DNA of 64,000 nt from Stentor coeruleus (lineage: Eukaryota; Ciliophora; Heterotrichea; Heterotrichida; Stentoridae): positions 36,260-100,259 of the forward strand of contig MPUH01000126.1 in NCBI GenBank assembly GCA_001970955.1, given 5' to 3'. The first letter of the stretch is position 1. Each line of letters opens with the position of its first letter. The notes below the pieces were generated by a model that was given only the letters and a program-made list of their open reading frames with translations, had not been told where the DNA came from and made no database searches. Position numbers and translations under genes: made by a program. Positions 48,349 through 58,442 of the stretch are shown here, piece by piece.

Positions 48349-51300
48349 TTAATTGAATATTGAATCATTTTTCCTTCTAGAATTCGCCTGTTTAATATGC
48401 CTTTTAATATCACTCGTAAGCATCGAAGGCATAGTAGGTGGTCTAACCTGTAGTACAGGCGCAGTAGGTTGTTTTTTCGCAATAGACGGTAATTTAGTAG
48501 TTAAATGTTTAGCTTCCTCACTCTCTTCCTCATGCCTATAAATACTTTTTAAATTCACCGGTGTAACAACTTCTTCATCTCTTGGCACAGATTCCGCACT
48601 TTGTTGTCTTAACGTTTTTCTTGATTCCGGTTTATCCATATCAACACTATTCATTTTTTTCCTTAATGGAAAATCTTTATTCATCTCATTCTGTAAAGTA
48701 AAACTAGGGACTTTTGGTAACTCAACAAATGAACTCTGAACACCTATTTCAGCTTTTTCAACAACTTTTGGTTGAGGTCTTTTTATAAGTTTATCAAACT
48801 CATTTGAATCTATTTCTGTTTGTTGTAGGGTATCTTTAACATCAGGTTCATAGTTATATTGAGTTTCTATATCTTTAGTATTTTCTTTACAAGCTGTTAT
48901 ATTACTTATTTCATCTTTAAGTTGGAAGATACGTTCTTCAAGGATACTAAAAGGGTTTTTTTCATTTTTCAAGTCTGAAGGGATTTTGTTAAGCCAGTCT
49001 TGGTATTCTCGATTAAGTTCATAGTGTTGAAGTCTGAGATCTTCGTATTCTTCGATTTTTTTCATTATTTCATCTGCTTGGACGATAATAAAAGATTCTA
49101 GTTCTTCGATTATCATGCATTTACCTGTTATATACTCATTTTTTTTCTCAATAACCAAATTTGCTGTAGCAAGTTCCTCACATTTTTCATTATATTGCGA
49201 TGTCATACTAGCTAGTTCCTTACACTTCCCTTCATAAATTTCAAGATTAAACCTCGCGACATACCACAATTCTTCAAAAAGGAAATTCTTCCTTTCCATA
49301 TCCCTCATATGATCTGACTTCATATCTTCAACTTCAACTAAAATATCACTGATTTTTTCTTTATTCTCATTTTCAATACTCCCTATAAGTATACTTAAAG
49401 TTTTATTTTTACGTAAAAATTCTTCTTCTAAAGATTTTAATGACAAGATTTCTTCAAGTTGTTTTTTGTTTTTCAATATATATTTATCTAACAATCCTGT
49501 TTTTTCCTCTAAAGTTGTCGTTAAAGAATTATTTTTCATAATCATATCATTAAGCCTATCTTCTGTGCTTATTAGGTCTTTAGTTGTTTTAGCATGAAGT
49601 TTTTGTTCCTCTTCATATCTATAAATCCAATTCTCACGGATTTTTTTTTCTGATGTGAGGATATCATTAAGATTATTGATTTTTTCTTGTAAAGTTTCTT
49701 TTGTTGTTTCAAACTGTTTTTCCAGTGATCTAAGTTTGATTTGTAATGATGCTACATCGCCTTCTAGTTCAACTTCATGGGTTTTAAGGTTTTCGATTTC
49801 TGCCTTTTGATCGTTTATGTTTTTTCTTGCTTCAGTTAAATCTTGTATACGCTCATCTAAACGGGCTTTTAAGTTTTCATTTAATTCTTCAACTATACGA
49901 CGACCTTTATTCATTTCTTCCATACGTTCTTGTGAGCGTTTAACTTGTGATTTTAATTCATTGCTTAGTTGAGTTAAGCTATCTAATGACACTTTATAAC
50001 TATCTCTTTCTTTTTCAATATTTTCTTTTTCTTCTTCTAAATCATCAGCTTTTTTTTTAAATCTATGATATTCAGACATTGCAACAGCTTCTGATTCTTT
50101 AAGTCTTGCGCATTCTTGCTCGAAATGTTTGTTTTTCTCAAACTCTTCAGTGTATGTTTTTTGGAGATCCATTATACGTGACAGATACATTTGTTTTTCT
50201 ACAGCATATTCTTTTATTAGACTGTCAAGTTTGACTATTTGGACCTTGCAGACATCAATTTCGAATTTTTGGTCATCAATTAAAATCCTTTTTTGGGCTA
50301 TTTCATTAAGACATTCACTTAATTCCATATGGGCTTTGCTTAGGTTTGTACTAAGTTCATCTATTTTGTTTAAAGATTCATCGAGACGGTTTTCTAGGTT
50401 TGTATTTATAACTTCATATTGTTTTAGTCGCTCTTCGGATTTTTTCATTTCTTGCTCAGTCTCGATTTTACCTTGGATCATATCGTTTGCCCGTTTTTTT
50501 TCTTTACCTATCATATCGGTTTTGGTCTCAAGAAGTTTCGCTTGGTCATTTACAACTTCAGTTAGTTGTTCAACTTTTGTTGTCATATCTCGCTGTTTTG
50601 CATACATTTGGTTAAGTTTACTTTCAAATAGTAAACGCATAGCAACTTCTTCTTCATGTCCTGAACCTCTTTGTAATAACTCATCTTCTAATTCTTCTCT
50701 TTTTTCTATTTCCTTCTGTAGATCTTTTTGAACACTTTTAAGTTGGTTTCTTACATTATTAATACTTTCTAATAATCTTTTTTCATGTTCTTCCATAAGT
50801 GATATCTGTCCTTTATACTCATTTTCTAACTGTTCAAGTTCTTCTCTTTTTTCTAAGTTCAAAGTTGTTATAATCATCTGATAATCAAGCTGGCAACAAT
50901 ACTCAAGAAGTATAGCAAAAACTTTCCAAATTCCAGTGACGATAGTATATTTTTTTTCTGTATGTTCAAGAACTTTGAGTATTAATTGATAAAAACCTAT
51001 TGAATGTACAAAAAGAGATTGATATAATTTATCAACTTCAATTGATGGAAGACCTGCATTAAGAAGTGATGATCGGTCGATTCCAAATCGAGCTAATGGA
51101 AGTTTAGTTTCTTGTTTTAATACTAATGATGGGATTTCAAAGTCTTCAGCATCAGCAACGGTGTTATTTAGCCATGTTTCTAATATTCTTGGGTTTAGTT
51201 TATGTGATTGTCTTAATATTTCTCTTTGTATTGTTGAAGGCCTATATGGGGTAGTTTTACTTCTAGGCCCAGACATTCCTGTCATTGGGTGTCTTCTAGA

Positions 51301-51471
51301 TTCTAAGCGTCTTTGCATAACTTCGGGATTAGTTTGCTTTAGACTATCAAAAAAATTCGACTTACCAAACAGACCACCAGGACTGACTTCTAACAATTTA
51401 TCAACGATATTTTGTTGTATTTTCGAACTATCTTCTGCAACATTCTCACGAGGGGTCATATAAATACTCAT
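48349..51471 (-). CDS. 1040-aa coiled-coil protein
   Basis: The frame of 1040 codons ends in TAA. Residues 1-110 are disordered with TPRE and TPYRPST segments. A more globular helical region spans about 110-210 (WLNNTVADAEDFEIPSL ... GIWKVFAILLEYCCQLDYQ). Residues about 210-880 are a nearly unbroken coiled coil with Glu/Lys/Leu heptads, and the tail is Pro/Lys-rich. This is typical of basal-body, ciliary-rootlet or cortical-fibre proteins. The N-terminal globular part may define a family conserved in ciliated protists, but I cannot name it. Confidence 0.9.
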   Translation of the reverse strand: MSIYMTPRENVAEDSSKIQQNIVDKLLEVSPGGLFGKSNFFDSLKQTNPEVMQRRLESRRHPMTGMSGPRSKTTPYRPSTIQREILRQSHKLNPRILETWLNNTVADAEDFEIPSLVLKQETKLPLARFGIDRSSLLNAGLPSIEVDKLYQSLFVHSIGFYQLILKVLEHTEKKYTIVTGIWKVFAILLEYCCQLDYQMIITTLNLEKREELEQLENEYKGQISLMEEHEKRLLESINNVRNQLKSVQKDLQKEIEKREELEDELLQRGSGHEEEVAMRLLFESKLNQMYAKQRDMTTKVEQLTEVVNDQAKLLETKTDMIGKEKKRANDMIQGKIETEQEMKKSEERLKQYEVINTNLENRLDESLNKIDELSTNLSKAHMELSECLNEIAQKRILIDDQKFEIDVCKVQIVKLDSLIKEYAVEKQMYLSRIMDLQKTYTEEFEKNKHFEQECARLKESEAVAMSEYHRFKKKADDLEEEKENIEKERDSYKVSLDSLTQLSNELKSQVKRSQERMEEMNKGRRIVEELNENLKARLDERIQDLTEARKNINDQKAEIENLKTHEVELEGDVASLQIKLRSLEKQFETTKETLQEKINNLNDILTSEKKIRENWIYRYEEEQKLHAKTTKDLISTEDRLNDMIMKNNSLTTTLEEKTGLLDKYILKNKKQLEEILSLKSLEEEFLRKNKTLSILIGSIENENKEKISDILVEVEDMKSDHMRDMERKNFLFEELWYVARFNLEIYEGKCKELASMTSQYNEKCEELATANLVIEKKNEYITGKCMIIEELESFIIVQADEIMKKIEEYEDLRLQHYELNREYQDWLNKIPSDLKNEKNPFSILEERIFQLKDEISNITACKENTKDIETQYNYEPDVKDTLQQTEIDSNEFDKLIKRPQPKVVEKAEIGVQSSFVELPKVPSFTLQNEMNKDFPLRKKMNSVDMDKPESRKTLRQQSAESVPRDEEVVTPVNLKSIYRHEEESEEAKHLTTKLPSIAKKQPTAPVLQVRPPTMPSMLTSDIKRHIKQANSRRKNDSIFN

Positions 51472-51755
51472 TTCCTATTATATATTCAAAGATAAATTCA
51501 TATGAATTCTAAAATCTGCGTGTGTTAAGTATTATAATAAATTTATAAGGAAATATAGGTAAAAGTATATCGAATTAACAGAAATTTTTAAGAGATTTAA
51601 AAGATTTCACGATTTTTTATTATGAAAGATTGTAGTTTTCTTAAAGATGGAAACTAGTCGAATCACTATAAAATCTTCAAACAGTCATAATAACACCACA
51701 ATTTTCAGCTGATATTCCTCAAAAATCCTTTTAAAAATACACAAAAAAATCATTA

Positions 51756-52499
51756 TTACTTAAGTTTATACTTTTCAATCTCCTCACAAATCATACGTAT
51801 ATTTTCACATTCATCAGTGTAAAGCTTATGCATTTCATTACATTTCTCATAAACCTCTTTTATCTCCAAACCTGCATTTTCATTATAAATCTCAATCATA
51901 TTCAAATCCATATTTAATTTCTCATTTTTCTTCTCATCAACACTTATCCTATAACAATTTTCCTGACAAACTCTTTTAAGCCCTTCAATTTCTTCTTTAC
52001 ACTTTTCATTATATAATAATGACGAGTTATAATTACAATTAAATATTTTCCCAGTATCAATTGATTTATTTATCATAGTTTCTATTTCTTTTATATTTTT
52101 TTTGATTTCTTCAATCTTTTGGTTTTTTTCAAGAATTATTTTTTCAGTTTCCTCCTCGGATTCTTTTAAGTAAATTTTACGTTCCTGGATTCTAGAAAGG
52201 TACTCATCTCTTGTGCCTAAAATATCGTTGATTTTCTTTTCATTTTCAGCAAGTTTTAATAGTTCTTGTTCTAATAAACAAGATAAGTTAATAACTTCTG
52301 AGATTTTAGCTTTAGGGACTTGATTTTCAATGGGCGGGATTTTTTGAGATACGATTTTTTCAGTAAAAGTTGATAAGAATTTTACCTCATTAGTCTCAGC
52401 GTTTGTCGTTAGAAGTGTTTTAAAGGATTTACCTGATTTTCTTTGTTTAGTTTGAAATTTCATATCTGAGCTTGGGCTTTCAAGGAAAAAAAAATTCAT
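51756..52499 (-). CDS. Unknown 247-aa coiled-coil protein
   Basis: The frame ends in TAA. Residues about 70-170 and 180-245 are coiled coils rich in Glu, Lys and Ile. The N-terminus is basic; MNFFFLESPSSDM opens it, and a second Met at residue 13 is a possible start. Several Cys lie in the second helix. No domain is recognised. It is a reverse-strand neighbour of the long coiled-coil gene, 284 bp upstream, and may also be cytoskeletal. Confidence 0.78.
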   Translation of the reverse strand: MNFFFLESPSSDMKFQTKQRKSGKSFKTLLTTNAETNEVKFLSTFTEKIVSQKIPPIENQVPKAKISEVINLSCLLEQELLKLAENEKKINDILGTRDEYLSRIQERKIYLKESEEETEKIILEKNQKIEEIKKNIKEIETMINKSIDTGKIFNCNYNSSLLYNEKCKEEIEGLKRVCQENCYRISVDEKKNEKLNMDLNMIEIYNENAGLEIKEVYEKCNEMHKLYTDECENIRMICEEIEKYKLK

Positions 52500-52700
52500 A
52501 TTTATTTAGGATATTTTTTTACTTTTATGTATTTGAGGATACGCAAATAATAATAAAATTTTATTTAATATTTTGATGAAAATAGTAGAAAATTTTAAGT
52601 AAAACTTTAAATTCTAAATTTTATTATGTAATTAATCAATAACACTTCATTAGATCAAAAAATATTTTATATAATAACAATCTTAAAAGACTCAAAGATC

Positions 52701-53346
52701 TTAAAAAATTATAGATGAATCAGTTCTTGTATAAGTTGTAAGCTGTAACCATTTTTCTTCAGGTTCAAATCTCCATATCAAATGTTTATCACAATATTTT
52801 TCATTCATCATAAAAATAATTTTCTGGATTTTAATTTTCCAAACTTTATCTATCCTACTTCTTTTCCATTTCCATACAACTTTTTTAAGTTTTTGAAAAG
52901 CATAAACCTCTATTGCTAATACTATAAAATCAAATATCAAAATAACCCAAATAAAAGCTAAAATTGCACTAAAAAAAGTTACTCCAACTATAGCACAGAT
53001 AAAGACCCATGCTTTTAACATAGTAGATGGACTAGCTTCAGCACATTTTTTTTTTATATCATAAAAATCTAGTTCAAATTCTTCAGGGTCGATTTTTCCT
53101 TCACTAATCTCAAAAGCTTGGTTTTTTACAGTATCGAAATCGAAGTTCCTGAGTTTTTCATCATACTTGAAAATTATGGAGCTTTCCATTGTTATTGGGA
53201 AGATAATCTCTTCTTCTTGGGGTTGNTTTTTCATCATACTTGAAAATTATGGAGCTTTCCATTGTTATTGGGAAGATAATCTCTTCTTCTTGGGGTTGTG
53301 TGATTTCACTTGGTTCATCTGTCAGAAATGGATCTGAGGTGTTCAT
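52701..53346 (-). CDS. Two-TM 190-aa protein, frame broken by an assembly join
   Basis: The reading frame is interrupted by an N at 53226 flanked by an exact 72-nt direct repeat (53154-53225 and 53227-53298). Counting one copy and dropping the N gives a length of 573 nt, a multiple of three, consistent with a single intact protein of about 190 aa. So the break is almost surely an assembly artefact. The protein has an acidic N-terminal part, two adjacent hydrophobic segments (WVFICAIVGVTFFSAILAF and WVILIFDFIVLAIEVY) and a basic, Trp-rich C-terminus. It is probably an endomembrane or plasma-membrane protein of unknown function. Confidence 0.8.
53154..53298. repeat. 72-nt direct repeat flanking a single N (assembly join)
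   Basis: 53154-53225 and 53227-53298 are identical, separated by one N at 53226, the only ambiguous base in the window. This is the signature of two contig ends that overlap but were scaffolded instead of merged. Confidence 0.92.
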
Positions 53347-53578
53347 GTTTATAATTATTATTTTATATGAATCAATTGCAATTTTTTTGTGTTTAGGCTA
53401 ATAGAGAATTTAATACCTTGAGTTTAATAAATTTAATAGTATAGAGAATTATTATAAAAGAATAATTATGTCGATTTTTCTATTGCTTTGGTAGATTTTT
53501 CCAACAAAAAATCGTCTCTTTTTTTGAGTCGGAAATCATTATTCATTTTATTATTAGGAAATACTTATAAATCATTTA

Positions 53579-55327
53579 ATGAACAGAAATAATAGTAACT
53601 CTCCTGAGCTAGGGTTTCTTTCATCAAGAGGAATACAAGATTATCTACCGGGTAGTAAATATTTACCATTATTTAAAGATAAGCCTACTGCTTCTGAACA
53701 ATATTTTATTGTTCAAGAACATATTCAAGAGAAGGGATTTATTTCAAGTTTATCAAACTCTAAAAGCCAAAAAAATCTCGAAGTTTCACAGATAATAAAT
53801 GAATATAAGTTTGGAGAAATTAAGAATCCAATTTCAAAAAAGTACTTTTATCCAATAGATTCTTCGATTGGGCAAGAAAAAATTAGCAATTCAAAAAGAA
53901 ATCGTTTCTATAGATTTAATCTTGAAATAGATTGCCATAAGTTTAAGGAAAAATCTAAAAGTGAAGTACAAAGTCTTGAAGCTTCAAAAAAATTCTCGAC
54001 CGAAAACCAAACTGAGTATTCTGATTCTGCTGATAAAGTTGAGTTTGATTATATCCAATCTCCAATTGAACCATCTACTCCTGAGTTCTTAAATGAATTG
54101 ATTATCAATCTCAAATATGATATTGAAGTACTCCAAAAGCAAAATCAACTGCAAAGCCAGCATCAATTGGAAATGCACAGGTTATTTAAAAAAGAAATCG
54201 ACAGACTTACTATTGAAAACAGCGAGCTTGAGGTACTCCTAGCCAAATCCTATGAAAAAAATGAATCATTAATTTCTGATATGAAAAAGCAATCAAAGGA
54301 TTATGAAGAACTTCAACAAAAAAATTGTGAAATTATCACAAGCACTGAACAAACCATAAAAATCCTAAAAGAAAAACTAAAATCCAAAAAAAACGATTTT
54401 TCTAACATTTCCCTCCAGTTTCAACTATCCGAAGCTACAAAAAAACTTTACTTTGAATCCTTAGAAAAAGCAGAATCAAAAACAAAAGACCAAAAAAAGT
54501 TATATGAAAAATCCAAATCCAAATACAAAGTCCTAAAAAACATAAAAAACCAGCTTCTAGAAAATCTGGAAACACATAAAAAAAAAATCCAAGAACAAGA
54601 AAAACTTAATGAAGAATACAAAAAAAATCAACACGAAAAATCTTTACTAGAACTAAATATTAAAGAAATCAAAAACAAACTTATCATCTGTGAAGAATCT
54701 TTAAATAAACTTTCACAAACATATGCAAATGAAAATATTATATGGAAAGAAAAAGAAAGTCAATATGAACAAACCATAAAAAATTTAAATGAACAAATAA
54801 ATTCACACAATAAAAATAATACTATAAAAACATCAGAAACTGTAAAGGTTAAAAGAGTTTTAACACTAAGAGGCTCAGAGATTGTAGAAAATTTTGATAA
54901 AGATGAAACTATTAAATGTGCAAAAAACAATATTGAACTAGAAAAAGAGTTTACAGAACAAAATTTGGAAAATAAAAAGTTTAAAGATATGGATTATTAT
55001 AAGAGTCAACTTAATAAAAAAGAGAAAATTATATCAAGTTTAGGTTTAATGGATAATGATGTAATAAGTAAAAGTAAAGCTGATTATTGTAAAAATACTA
55101 TTGTGAAAATATGTAATGGAATTAAAAAATATGCTTGTTGTAATAAATGTATGGAAGGGTATAATACTTTTTTGACAGTACCATGTAATCATATTATGTG
55201 TGAAAAATGTAAAAATAATACAACTTTGTGTAGAGTTTGTGGAGGGGAATTTAGTGATATTATTGGGTTTAAGTATTTTAGATTGATTAAAGAAGCGATT
55301 AGTACTTTAGAACGTATGATAGTTTAA
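53579..55327 (+). CDS. Coiled-coil RING-finger protein
   Basis: The product is 582 aa. A Ser-rich disordered N-terminus (1-170) is followed by a long coiled coil (about 180-440). The C-terminus is a compact C3HC4-type RING-like finger: CCNKCMEGYNTFLTVPCNHIMCEKCKNNTTLCRVC, about 521-555. The PCNH...CxxC...CxxC spacing fits the RINGs of E3 ubiquitin ligases with the finger at the end of a coiled coil. It is probably a ubiquitin ligase that dimerises through the coil. The substrate is unknown. Confidence 0.9.
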   Translation: MNRNNSNSPELGFLSSRGIQDYLPGSKYLPLFKDKPTASEQYFIVQEHIQEKGFISSLSNSKSQKNLEVSQIINEYKFGEIKNPISKKYFYPIDSSIGQEKISNSKRNRFYRFNLEIDCHKFKEKSKSEVQSLEASKKFSTENQTEYSDSADKVEFDYIQSPIEPSTPEFLNELIINLKYDIEVLQKQNQLQSQHQLEMHRLFKKEIDRLTIENSELEVLLAKSYEKNESLISDMKKQSKDYEELQQKNCEIITSTEQTIKILKEKLKSKKNDFSNISLQFQLSEATKKLYFESLEKAESKTKDQKKLYEKSKSKYKVLKNIKNQLLENLETHKKKIQEQEKLNEEYKKNQHEKSLLELNIKEIKNKLIICEESLNKLSQTYANENIIWKEKESQYEQTIKNLNEQINSHNKNNTIKTSETVKVKRVLTLRGSEIVENFDKDETIKCAKNNIELEKEFTEQNLENKKFKDMDYYKSQLNKKEKIISSLGLMDNDVISKSKADYCKNTIVKICNGIKKYACCNKCMEGYNTFLTVPCNHIMCEKCKNNTTLCRVCGGEFSDIIGFKYFRLIKEAISTLERMIV

Positions 55328-55433
55328 TATGTTATTTGAGGAAAATAGTTTAGATAAAATATTGAGGTTATTAATTTTATTATGCAATACGGTTATTTAG
55401 AAACATAATTTAAGCAATATTTAAATATATTAA

Positions 55434-56489
55434 TTATTTATTTGATCTTAACAAAGAACTAGTTATCCTTCTCATATACCCATGCGTAGATTTACATATA
55501 GGTGTAAGCAAAGATTGATTTATTTTCGGTTTAGTATGATTATAAGCTTTCATAACATTCAAATAGTTTATAGGTTCAGTTTTTTTTATATTAGATTTTT
55601 TATTAATAGGGCTTAAAAAATCTTCAGAACCGGTTGTATAATGCCTAATAACAGGACTTTTACTTCTATCTTCAGTCAAAGTGTTCATAAATTTCTTATT
55701 AACCATTTCTGGATGTTTCACTTTTTTTTCATTTGACACAATATTTTCACTTATTTTATACCCTTTTTCCATAAGCCCACAACGTAATTTATCGAAGTCT
55801 TCCTGTTCTGGTTTGATAACAATTTGTGCTGTTCCGTTTTTGTTACCAGTTATTTTCGACATATCTGTAGACAATCAAACTACATGAAAACTTTTACAGA
55901 TTTTACTTAAAGATATCTCTGAATCATCAGGTTTCAATCCTGAAACATTTAAAAGTATATTTAATGCTGGCTTTGTAGGAGATGGAGAATGGTTTATAGA
56001 GGATGAGAATTTTTTATTTTGTTGAGAAGTTACGCATCTTTTATCTTCTTTTATTATAAAATCAAATTGATCATGTTGTGGAATTTTTTTCTCTATAAAA
56101 GATGTCTTAGGGGATATTAACTTTTTACTAGGTTGAGGTGAGATATATGTTTTATAATTATCTTGATTATCATAATTATTATGTGATTGAAGTTCTTTAT
56201 TTATAGTGAAATGAACTCGGTTAGATAAAACTTTGTTGCTAGGCTGTGGGGTTGTGCATTTTTGATTATCTTCAGGTTTATCTAAATTGTTTTCAAAATG
56301 AGATTTTCTTAGTGGAGACAATAAATTGTTAATATCTTCAGATTTTTTAGGCTGTGGAGTTACGCATAAAGATGATTTAGTCTTTGTTAAGTTATCTGCA
56401 GGTATTGAATATATTCCATCTGGCTTAGATGATTTATAAATTTCATTACCTTGTGTATAAAATCTTTCTTGAGTGTATTCTGATATATT
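55434..56489 (-). CDS. Unknown protein with in-frame TGA and no visible start
   Basis: One open frame of 352 codons runs from 56489 to the TAA at 55434, interrupted only by TGA at 55875-55877. Sequence on both sides reads as one protein (ISLSKICKSFHVV, then LSTDMSKITGNKNGTAQIVI), with no 15-nt intron that could remove the TGA. If UGA is Trp here, the frame is whole. No in-frame ATG exists and no acceptor/donor of normal size is visible upstream, so the 5' end is missing or the gene is decaying. A short Pro-Gln-Pro motif (CVTPQPKK, CTTPQPSNK, YISPQPSKK, CVTSQQNKK) recurs about four times. Confidence 0.55.
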
Positions 56490-56562
56490 TTAATTGTATA
56501 CTATTTAAACAAGATGATATTTACAAATTTTATCGACTATTAATAATTATCAATAGAATAAA

Positions 56563-56892
56563 CTAAAAATAATCAAGATAATTGGTAAACATAGGCTGGC
56601 GATAAACTTTATCTAATAATCCTTTTGTGTCTTCTGAAGCTACTAAAAAGTCTTCAGTTTCGACTATCCATGTAGGTTGATATTTATAATCTGGTTGGAA
56701 ATTGGGTTCATAAGCTGAAGTTTTTGATTTTCTATAATAATCTGTTGGTTCAGCACCATAGAAATAAACTGCACTATGGTCAGATGGTCTATTGATATTT
56801 ACATAAGGAAACTTTTTTGGCTTTGGAGTAAAGACTGTAGATGCAGAAGTGTGTGATGAAAGTACAGAAATAGGGCTTCGGTTAATATTCAA
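56563..56892 (-). CDS. Small Tyr/Pro-rich protein, 5' end unclear
   Basis: About 105 residues look coding (rich in Tyr, Pro and Ser; FTPKPKKFPYVNINRPSD and YQPTWIVETEDFLVASEDTKG) and end in TAG. There is no in-frame ATG after the stop at 56899-56901; an ATG at 56919 is separated from the rest by that TAA and no 15-nt intron fits. The 5' end may be truncated by a rearrangement, since a + strand coding-like fragment overlaps it. Real gene or recent pseudogene cannot be decided from sequence alone. Confidence 0.5.
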   Translation of the reverse strand: MNINRSPISVLSSHTSASTVFTPKPKKFPYVNINRPSDHSAVYFYGAEPTDYYRKSKTSAYEPNFQPDYKYQPTWIVETEDFLVASEDTKGLLDKVYRQPMFTNYLDYF

Positions 56893-57058
56893 TGCAGATT
56901 ACTTTGGACAAGATTTCATTGAAGAAATTTCAGCCTGTTCATATGTTGATTATGAATTATTTTATGAAATTATTATTTATTTTATGATAAATGCTGCATT
57001 AAAAACAGTACTATGTGTGATGCTAGGCTTCCTATTATCAAAAGAACGCGAGATATGA
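56806..57058 (+). pseudogene. Coding-like hydrophobic fragment overlapping antisense gene
   Basis: The + strand is open from 56806 to the TGA at 57056-57058 without an ATG at its beginning. Residues such as IFNADYFGQDFIEEISACSYVDYELF followed by a hydrophobic stretch (YFMINAALKTVLCVMLGFLL) look like part of a membrane protein. I do not recognise the family. It overlaps the reverse small gene by about 87 bp. It may be a gene fragment moved here, or a chance frame. Confidence 0.3.
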
Positions 57059-57528
57059 TGTCTCAAATCCATTTATTTCGTTAAAATTTATAGTTAGACA
57101 TTAATGCATTTCGCATGGGATAAAGGATTTTCAGTTAAAATATGCTTATATTTTTTATTTGATAAAAAAACTTTGTAGGATGAAAAAAAATTTTCAAAGC
57201 TTTAGGAATTAGAATATTATAGTTAATCATTAAATTTTTTATTGTAAAAAGCTAAGAGAATATTTATCAATGAATATACGCTTAATATTTGGTTTTGCAA
57301 GCCAATTGATAATATTGATATTTAAAATTATGATTTGGAAAAAATAAAAAAATCAATTAAGATTCATGATTTTTTATAAATAATATACACATGAAATCTA
57401 GTATTTTTCTTATGATCTATTAAGCAGCTTAATTAGTTTTAGCGAATATAATAAAACACCAATATCAGAATAACGAACTTTGGGAAACTTAAAAAAAATT
57501 ATAATGAAGATTTAATATGTAAATAACT
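57059..57528. other. Intergenic, no gene seen
   Basis: The 470-bp AT-rich gap before the PG-rich gene shows a weaker skew pattern than other gaps. No element is supported. Confidence 0.5.
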
Positions 57529-58422
57529 ATGGATGAACTGATAAGAGGGCATTTTTTTTCTCGGCAAGGTAAAGCAACAAGGCACTTTTTTAATGGGCTT
57601 AAAGAAGGGAAAAAACGACCGAAAAACTATAAAGATGAATATTCTCATGAACCAGTAGAGATTCAAAAAGTATTAGAAGAATTATTAAGAGAAAAACAAG
57701 AACGAAAGCATAGGGAAAAAAACAAAAAACCTTCAAGCTCTTTTAAAACTGTTGGGAGAGATTTTTCTATGCCTGAAAGCGACTCTCCTGGTGTAGGCCA
57801 GTATTCACCATTGTATACTGCTCTTTATCCGAGAATTGGCCAAGGACCTAAATATACAAAGCCTTCAGTGAATAACAAGATAAGGAAAATATATTTACCA
57901 CCATGCTTAGATAGTGAATTTAGATGCAGGAGCAAATCCCCAGAGAATAACAAGATAAGGAAAATATATTTACCACCATGCTTAGATAGTGAATTTAGAT
58001 GCAGGAGCAAATCCCCAGACTCTCCAAGAAGCAAAGACCCCATAACCAACAGAACCGTAATGTCCGTACAAGAATTCGATTCAAAGCTCGGTACTCTAAG
58101 AAACATCACCCCAATCCCCGAAAAACTTCCCAACAAAATCCTCTCCCCAATACAATTCGACATTCAAAAACCCCGTGACCCTTTCATCAAACTAAATTCC
58201 GGACCAAATCCTGGACGTTTTTCCTACAACCCAAGCGAGCACGAAATCCTAACAAAATTCAAACGTCCAGAATCTTGTGATTTTTCCAAAATGTCTGCAA
58301 GAGTTTATAAACTAAATCAAGTAACAACAGGTCCATACAACATCAATAAAGAATTTGTCATGAAAAAACTATCAACTAATATCCCTGATTTCAGTAAGGG
58401 TATCAAGAATTTTTATTCATAA
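57529..58422 (+). CDS. PG-rich (SHIPPO/STPGR-like) protein with 25-aa tandem duplication
   Basis: The product is 297 aa, mostly extended and Pro/Gly/Lys-rich. Motifs such as SPGVGQYSP, GPNPGRFSYNP and TTGPYNI resemble sperm-tail PG-rich (SHIPPO) repeats, which decorate microtubules of cilia and flagella. Residues about 115-139 are repeated exactly at 140-164, encoded by a perfect 75-bp tandem duplication (57870-57944 and 57945-58019). The first third is basic and Lys/Arg-rich. A ciliary or cortical microtubule-associated role is inferred from the PG motifs. The stop is 20 bp from the stop of the convergent ABCG gene. Confidence 0.85.
   Translation: MDELIRGHFFSRQGKATRHFFNGLKEGKKRPKNYKDEYSHEPVEIQKVLEELLREKQERKHREKNKKPSSSFKTVGRDFSMPESDSPGVGQYSPLYTALYPRIGQGPKYTKPSVNNKIRKIYLPPCLDSEFRCRSKSPENNKIRKIYLPPCLDSEFRCRSKSPDSPRSKDPITNRTVMSVQEFDSKLGTLRNITPIPEKLPNKILSPIQFDIQKPRDPFIKLNSGPNPGRFSYNPSEHEILTKFKRPESCDFSKMSARVYKLNQVTTGPYNINKEFVMKKLSTNIPDFSKGIKNFYS
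57870..58019 (+). repeat. Exact 75-bp tandem duplication inside a gene
   Basis: 57870-57944 and 57945-58019 are identical over 75 bp and keep the frame, giving two copies of a 25-residue unit. Absence of any synonymous difference means it is very recent or an assembly error. Confidence 0.9.
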
Positions 58423-58442
58423 TAATCTAAAAATACTTAATC

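Noticed and set aside
50129-50731. 200-codon + strand frame inside the 1040-aa gene
   Set aside because: It is the antisense shadow of a coiled coil (Ser/Phe-rich translation) and has no own features.
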